Source: Zonotrichia leucophrys gambelii (Eukaryota; Chordata; Aves; Passeriformes; Passerellidae). From it: a stretch of DNA of 64,000 nt. The translations under genes and the position numbers were made by a program. Below, one piece after another: positions 13,701 to 25,700 of the stretch (position 1 is its first letter; each line of letters opens with the position of its first letter). Under the pieces are notes generated by a model. The model searched no databases and was not told the origin of the DNA. It was given only the letters and a program-made list of their open reading frames with translations. The stretch lies in assembly GCF_028769735.1 (NCBI RefSeq), contig NC_088179.1:3717501-3781500 (forward strand), given 5' to 3'.

Positions 13701-16700
13701 ACACAGTTCAAACCAAATTATAACATTGAAGGGATGGGGCAGTTCAGAACTCAAGAGACTGAATGAGCAAAGGGACAGGATCAGAAAAACATGCAAAAGT
13801 GTCACAATGAAATCTGTGTCACAATGAAACCCAGTCTCACTTGTTAAAGTTGAGTTAAAGAAGCACATTACAAAGACGTGTGTTCTGTAGCACCAGTATT
13901 TGGAGATATTCTGCATATTACCCCAGCCAAAGAACAATTCCTTCCATTAGCTACACATTAACACAATCTTATGTACATGGAAAATATTAAAACATTAATT
14001 CCCCTTTTTAACTAATACTTACAGACATGACAGTCTGAAAAGCGTAATTATTGTCCATTTCTTGTGCCACATAATTGTATGTCCTCAGGAGGGCAACACC
14101 AGGATCCTGCAGTCCATCAACATCCTCTGAGTCGTTAACCACAAAGACTAGTCCTATCCTGCAATCACACAAATCCCAGGTCATCATTTCTGTAAAGAAT
14201 CAACTCTTCACACAACTGCTGGCTGTGATCAGCAGCTTAAACACAGGGTTTTTTTCTAGAATAGCCTGGGAAGATGTTGAGCAGAGCAGCCAGGAATCAA
14301 ACTTAGGACATGTAATCTGTAATGAGTCCATCAGAATCTTGCTTTTCACCTCTCTCCCATCCAAAACCTTAAATGTCTTTTGGACTGTTAAAAGCCAGAA
14401 CTCTGTTTTGCTAGTAGAGGAAGTTATACTCCAAAAATATACACAAACCTTGAACACAAGGAATGGAACATTTCTGCAGTGTCCTAGCAATGAGAATTTT
14501 ACAATGGCAAAAGTCACATGCATAAAAACTAATTTAAAAAACCCCAAACATTAAAACCATAGAATAATCACTTATTCTATGATTACCTCAGTGGGATGTG
14601 GTTACTGAAGAACATTTCTGCCACATTCAGTAACTCTGCTGTGGTCTCATGGGTAGGATCCACTATCAGCACCTGTATACAAACAGCAAGTGAAAAGTTT
14701 TCATGCCTTGGAGAGCCAAGATATTCTCTGCTGCCTCAGCCCAGACAGAACTGGGCCATTCAGACTGCATGTAGAGCCCTTCATTCATGCAACTGTTGTC
14801 TTAGAATTTTAAAATTTCTATGCTAAAAGTATTAAACTCCAGAGAAAAAGGTAACACATCCAAGCTCCCACAGCTTCAGATGGCTCAAGTCCCTGTTTAT
14901 CCCTAAGCAGAGTTCTTGTTTTGCACAGAGACACTTTGCCACATGACAAGAGTTACAGTGCACAATTTCCAAACTCTTAATCAGATTTAAGTAATTTACC
15001 TACAGACTAAAAGGACAGCAGGACTAAGCTGAGGGCTGTGATCATTTGTTCAAGGCTTGGTGCATGAATGCTTTCTAACTGAAACAACTGAAGTTCGTCT
15101 TAACTCTGCAAAGAAGACAATATTTAAGATTTCATTAACCAACTTCAGGTATTATCACTAAGTTGAAACACACCAAATTGTTATTTATCAGATGATAATT
15201 TTGTCAATGGTGACAAAACAACACCTGGCATCAACAGATGCCACAGAATCATGCTCAGGAATCTCTGAATCTCAGCCATAACTTACTAATACTAGGAGAA
15301 CAAAACCTTTTAGAAAAGCACCCTCTCTGTCAAGCTATTTAAGTGACAGTGTATACATGAGGTAAGCTGCAAAAGCTGATGCTCCTGCTCTTGACAAAAC
15401 AAATGCACATTTCATCCAGTCAGATGATTACTTACAAAATTATGGAAGTTTTTTCTGATTTGCCTGATGACACCAGGGAATGTGGGACGCAGCAGTTCCT
15501 GCACACTGGAAGGCCAGGAATTGTATCGACTATCAACTTCCAGATTGTTGATCCACTAAGGAAAAGTAAAGGCATTTAAATGATTCACAATCCTCCTGCT
15601 CTGCTCTGAGACTAACATATTTTCAAATCAGACACTACATTGAAGAAATAAAGTGCTAATCATAACCTTATTATCCTTTTTACCTCACTGCAGTTTCAGA
15701 GCTGATTGTGAGACAAGAACAAAAGCTCTCCTGACAGTTTAAGAATGCATTGCCCAACAGCAAATCAAGTATTTCTATCAAAAACCAAACTCACTGAAAT
15801 GGCAGGGCTTCTGATGTCCACAGCATAGTCAGAATCTGATGGCTGGATGTTCAACTTCAGGACATTGTGTAAGGAAACTCCCTCAATTCCCAAGCTGTGC
15901 AGGCCTTCCATAACTCGGGCTTCATTGCGGAGCACATCAATCAAGCTGCAAGGAAAAGCAAAATGGGGCTGAATTTTAACCCCACAGCAAATAACTCATC
16001 TTACCCTAAGGGTTAACAGATGAAAGGTATAAACAAGTCTGTCTGTCTAGACATTAGTTCTTATTTATCACCTATTCCTTACCGTCCTAAGAAACTTGAG
16101 ATGACTTAAATCTATTCAATTAATATTGTATAACTGGGAAAAGCAATGTTAAATCAGGATAATTAATCCATTATACATATATATACACACCCATATATGT
16201 AGTATTGAAACACATCTTGACAAAGGTATAGGGTGGTTTCCAGATGAAAAATTTACAGTGGTTTATCCTTTGAGAATCACTCTGCTGTCTTCAGAATAAA
16301 TCTGTATGCTGACAGGCTGAGAAAACAAAATCTTGCTAGTCACAGCACAGGTGAAAAGAACAGCACAAAGGTGTTCTCATTCCAATCTTCAAGGGTATTC
16401 CACTTTTCACATTAGAATTTTTGTTGGAAATGCACTTTGAATAAGACAGGGAACCATTATTTTCTTTTTACAGTACTTAACAATTAAACCAAGTCTAGAC
16501 TATGAAGAAGGTTCAAAACTGTCTAAATAACTTTATCATTCATGCACAAGCAAGATGCAATTATGGTGAAAATTAAAACATTCCTACCTAAATATATCCT
16601 GAGTGTCTAAATCAATAAGCAGTCCATTGATGAACAGGGCAGAATCTCCTGGTTGCAATCCTAACGTTCCCTTGAAATACTGAAAAGAAATAGAAAGCCA

Positions 16701-19700
16701 TTAGAAGAGAGCTCTGCACAGAAAATATCATTAAAAATTTTAATGTTGTTTTTTTTCCAGTAAGTCTTGTCTTGCAGTACCAGTCACAAATTTCTATTTA
16801 GAGGCACGATGAACACTGAAGGAGAAACATTGTATTTGGATATTTTACAACACTACCATCATGAACACTGTGAGCAAAGCAAACAGAGGAATAATAATAA
16901 GTACCAAGATGAAGTACCAAGTACATGAATAATAAGTACCACATGAAGTAGCAAGAGCAGGAAAGTAGCTTCTGAACAGAAAAGATTTACTTTTTTTATT
17001 AAATTTGTAAGGCTCTCAAAGAAAAGCTGAGTGTTAAGTTGTATCTTTCTGTGGATAGTTACATGGTAAACTCTAATGTAACAGTAGCAGTGAACTTAAC
17101 TATCAAATAATACCCACACAAAGGGAGTAGTGCAAAGAACAGCTCTGAAGGGCATGCTTGGATATAGCCTGGTCTGGATGTAGCAGCCCAGGGATCCCCT
17201 GAATAAAAATGAATCCACAAAATCATGGCTTTACTTGTGGATCAGAGTCTGATCTAACACACAGCAGAAAAAGCTAACCAGGTAGCTTTAGCATGACTTA
17301 CATCCTGTACTTTGTCCCTTCCAGAACCACATGGGACAAAAGTGCCAAACCCCATCCTTCACCTCTGATTTTATCACTATTGAACAACAAAGCATTTCTC
17401 TCTCAGAACAGGAACCTCAGGGGACTTGTAAGCAGCTCTGCATTTACTACTAGACTCCCCAAATAGATTTCTAAACAGTATGTGTGTACTTAACATACAA
17501 TGTCTTTTTTCTGATAATGCCAAATAGGACTGAAATGTGCAAACAGGGCAATGCAGCTCATACAGCAAATGCTGCTGTTTGACTTTTTTCATTACTATCT
17601 TAAACTTTTGTTTTGGTCTCTATCCAGACCACACTAGCTGGCATATTTTAGTTGCACAAATTCCTGTACAAAAGCCTATACAAAATTCCCAGGTGGCTGT
17701 TGGTTTTTTCAGTGCTTTGCTAATGCCAAGGACACAGCTGAGCTGTCTGAAACACTTCTGCAAATACAGAGCCTACTCAGTGACCTCCAGAGGCCCCTCA
17801 TGACCTGGGGAGTTTTATGATTCTGTTTCAAAGCACATCAAGACTTAGCTGGTAAATTTTATCCCTTCACTAAGCACCAACATTAAAAACATTTCCTCCA
17901 CTTCCTCCACATAGAATGAATCAGTCTAAAGCCACAGCAGGTTCTGAATTTATTCTGTGATTTCCTAGTGATCACTGATGTACACTGATATCTAAACATC
18001 ATCTCAGATTGGATAATGAGAACTAATTTTCTTCTGCATTGTTAAAACTGTAGGAAGATGCTTAATATAGCTGCTTTTCAAGCAATAAATTTCTAACCAG
18101 AGTAGTATTTTCCTATTTGAGCAAAAAAAGTTTAATAATGCTCCTCATCCATGTTTGAAAATCCACCACTCCATCACTTCCCAGATGCATACTACAAAGC
18201 TGTGTGTGAAAACACTGGGTCATTATCTTGAGCAACATGTAAACCAGAGTGCAAAGGCACTGTGTTACTTTTTGGACACATTACCTTCTGGTTCTCTTCA
18301 ATTTCTGCTCTGAGTTCTGAAGAAACAACTGTTTTTGTTATGGCTCTGCAAAAATAAAAACATCATGCTATGAATCTTCTGTCTTTTTATCTAATGGATA
18401 GATATTTACTTATCTATTTTTTGTACCTTTCATATTAATATAATTAACTTTACAGTACAAAGGGTTGCAGCAAGAAGGAGTTGTACTTGGTGACACCATA
18501 AATAGTAGGATGGAGCATTTTTCTTACACTCTATAATCCAGCAGCACAAAAATGTTACCCACATGCCAACTCTCAGTGTCTAATTTCACATTAACCATAA
18601 TAAAAGTGTGCAGCTGCCAAAAATGTAAAGATGGAGGCTGACAAGAGAAAATAGGGGATTTCACTGCTCATGGTGGGTTCCCATTCCTTTCCTTACTTTG
18701 GATGCAGTGATTGCATCATCAGAGTGGGTGAGTACAGCCCACAGATCAGCCTGGAAACACAGTGAGATGCAATGCCTGCCTTCAGAAGCTCTAAATAACA
18801 ACTTCATGTAATGGGAAATAAGATCAGAAATCAGTTTATTTTTACACTCATCTCAGGTATATCTCCCACCTACTCAAAAAGGTTCTGTAATATCATCTTC
18901 ACAATCCAGGCAATGGAATTTTTCAAGAGAAATATATCTCTAGACTGGCTGGCCATGCCAGGTCATATTGAGTTTTTCAAACTGATTTGAATATGTTAAA
19001 GACAGTCACTGACAAAGTGCAAAAAGCAGTGGAATTGCACATCAGCCTCTGACATGAGACTGACTGGGTTGTTTGGCAATGTGGACCCCAGAAGAAGAGT
19101 GGGACCCTGTGAACAAATAAATGTTAAGGTCATTAAACAGAAAACCCAGCCAATAAATTCTTGATGACTTCATGTAATAGGTTTAGATGCATTTCACAAT
19201 AAAACAGCATGGGCAGTTCTGGCAAATTTTCTACCAGTCCACATCAGCTGCCATCCAAGAAAAACACCCTGAAATCCTCTTTGTAACAGTAGGCTGAAGA
19301 ACTTCCCAGCATAAACATTCCCCAGTGTTTGCTTCCAGCTAAATGAAAGTCAGAGTTAACCCAACCAATGCTGCTTGTCTCAGGTCCTGCTCAGGAAAAA
19401 GAGAGTAATAAAATTTTCTAGGAGTCAAAATTAAAATTACCTGGCCTTTGTAGGAAAGTTCTGACTCAGATCTTTCATGACCATCAGGGCATCCACAGGA
19501 GGAGCAGTCAAAATGCGAGCAGCAGTTTGAAAACTCAGATCTTAGAAGTGAAAAAACAGAGGTTAACAACTCAAAACTGAAAACAAGGCAATGCAGAGAC
19601 ATCTTAACTTCATCTTGCAAATTTTTTACATGTTACCTAAGGAAATTCACTTTTTATCTGCACCTATAGATACTTTTAAATTCATTTTCTTTATATTCAA

Positions 19701-22700
19701 CTTTTATGTGTTGCCTTGAAGCAAGTAACCCTCTCAGGTTGTTTAGGTGAGTCCAGACCAGCCCTGTTTTTTTGGCTGAGCTGGGAGGATCTGCCCTTCC
19801 ACTGATATTGGTAGATTCCCCATGGCTACAACATACATTCACCTCTTTGAATTAATCTTTTTGAGAGAATGAAAAGTTTTTCATTGGCTTTTATAGATGT
19901 TTTAAGGGAATGAGGCCAGAGCAGCATGTAACTGATTTTGAAATACAGTTTTCCTCTGGTCTTGAGAAATCTCATGATTTCACATCAGAAGTGTGATCAT
20001 GGAAAGAAACTTTGCATTCCTTTCCTTTCTGCATTCAGCAGACCACACAAGCAGTCAGTTTAAGAGCAAGTAGCTTACTGTATTTCACAATATAGAAAAC
20101 AATCCTCGTGTCAGAAGTCCCATGAAACAATGCCAAAAGCTACTTCAACAGGAAAAGGTACTTTAAAAACCAAGTACTTTCCAAGTGAGACAATGCAGGA
20201 ATTTACAGTCAAACTCTGTCAGCTGTACACAGCCACTAACAACCTCAATAGTGTAGAACACCAGAAAAGATGTTTACATTGAGTTTTTTTAGACCATAAC
20301 TGAAAGCCTTTATCCAGCTTACCTTGGAGCTGCCACACTTTCAGAGGTGCCATTTCATTGGTACTTTCCACGAGGTGTTTTCTGAGCTCTTTCAGCTCTT
20401 CTGACAAGTCAGGATACAGCTGCCTGAAAGGATACAAGGGTCAAACAATCCCTGTGGTTTCCTGTAAGAACGTCTGCTGCTAATTTTAAGAAACTACCAC
20501 ATAAAAAAAATGCTGCTAGCATATACAGAAAACTCAGACATGTAAAAAATAATAATAAAGCAAAAGATCAGCATTTCTCAAAAAGTTTTTTGATATGATA
20601 AAGTCCAACTGTGTTTTACCTTAGTTTTCCAAACAGAAATCCTTGCACTTCATCAATAGGGTCATTTTCATCTATGACTGTAGCATTCACATCTGTGCCT
20701 ATAAACACACAGAGAACAGCACTAGCACCAAGCCATTAACAAGCAGGAGAATCTGGGGTTTGTATGTGTATGTAAAGAAAAAGCACAGACACAGATTACA
20801 GCATCAAAATAGTTTTGGCAGGTGCATGGGAGTTTGTAGAACAGAGATCATTGCTCCATAAAAGCAGTAAAAGCAAAGAGAACGTGCAGAATTCTAAGAA
20901 TTTGGTCTTCCCCCAGTTAAAAAAAATTTAAAAAACAAAAAAACAAAAATGAGGAATAGGGAACACAGTCTGCTCTGAAGATGGATAGGTTAAGGCAAAT
21001 TAAAGTCGAGAAATTTGCTTTACACCTGCAGAGTAGCTGGTAAAAAATGAGTTGCATCAGTAGTGCCATTACTAAGATCTAGTCCATGACCACAACTCCA
21101 GGATTGCACAAATGTGGAAGTGCCATGGCAAAGATCTGTTTCATAAGGAACATTCTCCCAAAAGGGATTTCAGAGCTAAGGAAAGAAAAACATCTGCAAT
21201 TCAGACATTTGTAGCAAAATGAGTATAAAATTACCTTGACGAAATTTAAATGTTCACATTAAAATACTTGAAACAAAAATTCACCTTTCACCTGGGTATC
21301 ATCCTTGGCCTTATATTCTGTACTTTTAATAGCCAGTTCTACACCATAGCCAGAGAGGTAGACCTTCTCCTTGCTGGGATTCTGCAAGGAAAAGCCAACA
21401 GTGTGATATTGCCATCTTTGTTTGATCCAAGAAAGAAAAACTGCCACTTCCCAAAGCTGAGGAATCTCAGTCTGGGATTTCAGACACAATGGGTAGAGAG
21501 AAACAAACACTGTGAGTGGCTCTGCAGTAGCATACTCTAATAATTTTATTTCCTACTTCTTTTCAACACACTTCTTGAAGTTCAGCAAGCAAGAATTATC
21601 TCTATGAACCAAAAAAAATCAAAATTCACAATGCAAAGAGGAACACAAAACAATGTTTTCAGGATTCAGTGTGTGAGCAAAGCAGAGGGAGATAGAGTCC
21701 CATCATCAAATCAGATAGAGGGTGGAAAGGAACTTCAGCTTAAAGCTCAAAAATGAAATATTCACTGAAGAGCTACCACAAAGAATGACAATGAATAAAA
21801 TAATGACAAAAGAGTGGTGCATAATTAGTTCTGCCTTGAATGAGAGAAACATGACCACTTTCTAAAAGTATTTTGAAGTATATAGGAGTCACATAACTGT
21901 ACCAAGATCTAAAGTGCAATACACTGAATTTTGAATGTATTCCTCCCAACACTGACAAACAACTACTTCCTTTTATTAAAGGGAAGTATTGTATGCAATG
22001 CATGACTTTATTTTATTAAAAGTACAAGTAATATTAGAAATTAACCAGCTGATGCTCTTTTTTTTTCCCCACATTCAAGCCTGACTGCTACAATGCAGGT
22101 TTTGGTAGTACTGAGTAATATTCAAGCAACAAATCAAAGAACTCCAGCTCTTCATACCCTCTGAAATGTAGTTTTAAACACTAATCCAGTGGCTATGCAC
22201 AATTTAGTGGAGAAAGATGGAAACCAGGATAAACTGCACTAGAAATGGTAAGTGGTTCTGTAAAAAAATTACTACAGAAACAATGTCTTTCTTTTGAAAA
22301 TGGTACCTAAATGTTAATCCTTGCTTTTTATATCAAGTGACTAAGTGGCCTGATTGTGAAAGATCTGACTACTTCCCATGCTCTAATATGGGTAGAGAAA
22401 CACTTCTTTTTACACTGAAGTCTCTAATTAATCTGGAATTTAGGTCTGGATTTGTGAAATCAAACAATCTTACTTAAACAATCAGGAAAATTTAAAATAT
22501 TCTGTATTCCTCAGCTACATGCAACAAAAAATAAAACTTTGAGTATTCCAAGTAAATTAACAATGAGAGTAGGCAAATGCCAATTTAAAGGGAACAAACC
22601 TGGGTGAGTTTTCTTTTTGAAAAGCAAGGCCAGCTCCTCAATTTCAAATAGCCCTGTTACAATGCACAAACATACTCACAGCAATGTAGTGTCTGAGCAC

Positions 22701-25700
22701 ATAAGTGATTTCTCCTGCCTCAGCCTTTGCAACAAGCCTCCTGTGCTGCCTGTAGAACTCCTCTGAGCCAATCTCTGCATAAAGGATGACCACAGGGCTT
22801 TCAGGGTTTGCTGCTGGGTACTTGTGGTCCCCCTTGAACAAAAATGGCTTTGGCCTAAGAGGGAACAGTGAAGAGCCACAGTGTGAGTCACAGCATTTCC
22901 TCACTCAATGCAAAATGAACTTTTTTCTCCTATTTATTCATTTTCCTGAATACATATGTTGAGCTATTCCTACATATTATATCAAGGCTGGCAGCACTTT
23001 GTGCACATTGACAAAAGCTTTGTGCAAAATGAACACATGAAAAGAAACAAGTGACTAAGAGCTCTTTTGAATCGAATATGATCCTAATTTTGAAAATGAA
23101 CAACTTCCCTTAGATTTCCAATTCACTTTCTCTCCCCACAGTGATTCATAAATTCTGTATGAAAAATTAAAAAGGCTGATAGAACAGATGTGCCAAGGGC
23201 ACAAATTCATTTCAACCTGGTCCTTGGCTTAGTATTCAAACAAAAAAGTGAATGAAAAGTCTGTTTTCAGCTTCTTTGTTTACATTTTGTCCAAAGTGCA
23301 ACAAATACTTAAAGTATTCCCAGTAAGTCAGAAGAATAGCATGTGAGTTATAGATGCCATATGCCTGCACATTTACAAAAAACTCTTTATTCTTAAGATA
23401 ACCAAATAACCAAGATCACAAAAATCGTATTGAAAACAAAAATGTTCTCATATTATGAAAACAAACTGAAATGTAAGGATTTGGGTGGTTTTGGTTTATT
23501 ACTTGTTTGGGGTTTTTTAATAAGTATTATATTTTATACCTTCTTTTTGTTATTAGCAGTTACAATCAAGTTTTGTTCTTGTAGAGAAATCTGAATTTTA
23601 AATATATAGTGTGGTAATTGTTTTCTTTGTCAATGCTGAGAAAAGTATACAGAGAAAAAAATAGTGTGCTTGCTTTCAGCCATTCATAAAACAATTTGTT
23701 ACATTAATCTCATTTGAATATGCAGCCCAGCTCCTTCTATTTTCCCTTCACACTGAAGGTTTTACACACTTCTGAGAATTCCTACTGTCCTTCAACAGTT
23801 CCCAGCTACTTCCAGAATTTGTTTCCAAATTTTCCTGTGCATATTCCTCTTCCTAGCAGAATCATCAAAGAGCAAGGGATAAGAAAACTATCATTGCAAT
23901 TTGAATTAACACCAAATAAGAGATTGACCCTTCAGTGCCAACAATGGACAGGAGAAATCAACACTGAAGAACACAGAAATAAAAAGTTTATTACAACCTC
24001 TTCACTGCTGTCAGTCCAAAGTTAGGTTAAATTTTAAGAGCTAATCCAGTAACAGGAAATTAAACAAATACCTGTCTGAAGCTGCCTGTAAAAGGTTTCC
24101 AAGAGAGTCAAATTCACAAGTTTTCTCCCCATGCACAACAAAAAACAGGGTACAGCCCTCTGGTGGAGATTCATCTGCTGCTATCTGTATAAAACATTTA
24201 TAATAGGTTAAATGTTTGCCCTTAGAACAAGTGAAAATTTTAACAGTGTAGCAGTGCAGCAAACAGTATTATTTCCTACACTCCAAACTAATACTTCTTC
24301 CTTGTTTATGGCATAATTTAAATGCAAGGTGAAATTGCAAGATGGAGATTTAAACTTTTACTTATTTTTCAGTCTGTTACTATTAACTGTAAGTTTAGCT
24401 GCAGGTACAGAAAGCAAGGCTTGCAATTGTAGGGGTTTTGGTTGATGGCTTCTTTTTGTCTTAGACATCACAAAAATCTGTATTTGTTAAATATCAAATG
24501 ACAAAATGACTCTACATGAACAAGGAAGGTGTTTCACAGTATTACTTAAATAAAGCACATTCTAATGTGAGAAAATTTACAAATAATTAAAAATACTAAA
24601 AAATGAGAGAATACAATGAACTTTTATTTATGAGTTCTAATCACTAAATATATATTATATAGATATATAGATATATAATAATATATAGATAAATGGATTG
24701 CTCTAAATATATAATATATATTATATATTATATATTATATAGATATATAGATATATAGATATATAATAATATATAGGCATATGGATTGCTCTCTTCAAGT
24801 AAGTTCAGCTGAGCAATAGGAACAGCAGCAGCATCCCAAGTACCAATGGAGCCATAGAGATGGTCCTCACAAAAATCTTTGCACCAGTTCTTAGTGCAGC
24901 AGGCAAAAGGTATGCAAGCATATCAAAATGCCAATTCTTTAGTCTACTCTAGACAAAAATTCAGCACCTCATGAAATGTGTATACACATCACTCTGTAGC
25001 TCAGGTGTACAGAGCAGTGAATCAGTTCAGGTTTTTTATATCTCAAATGTTTCCTTCCACAGCTCCCTCCTTCCTGAGCCTTGGTACAATGCTCTGCACC
25101 TCACCTGAGCTTTTTCTGTACCAACCTGTTGAAAAGCTTGAACTGCTGCAGAGTAGGAGCGTAAAGACAGAGAAAATTTCAACAAATTCTGCTGCAAAGG
25201 TGACAGAGTCTGGCAGGCCACTTTGAGCATTTCCTGGTAAGAAGAATAATCACTACCTGCAAAATCAAATTACAAGCAGTTATCTTTCTATCTCATAGTT
25301 TCATTGAAGAGGGGCTTCTCATCCCAGTGTGATTTATACCAACAAAAGCCCATGACATGAATTCTGAGTTTGCACATGACCATTCCTCCTCCAATTTCAC
25401 TACAGCCAATTCTACAGCTGGATGAGAGTGAACTTGAACAGAGATCCAGGAGAGTTCACTTGAATTCATTCTTGAGGATGCAAACATGGGCAGGGGAGGA
25501 GGGAAATAGTTTAGAGCTCCCATTTAATTTTGGCTGAGAAATAGGAACACAGAGAAAAGATACTTAAAATATTTCATACTTCATGTTGAAAAAGAAATCT
25601 GGCAAGCAAAATGTTTTAGACTCATCCACTACAGATTTGTCAAATGGATATCCAAAAGCCTTGAGCACATTACAGCAAGAAATATTACAGAAATAAGTAT

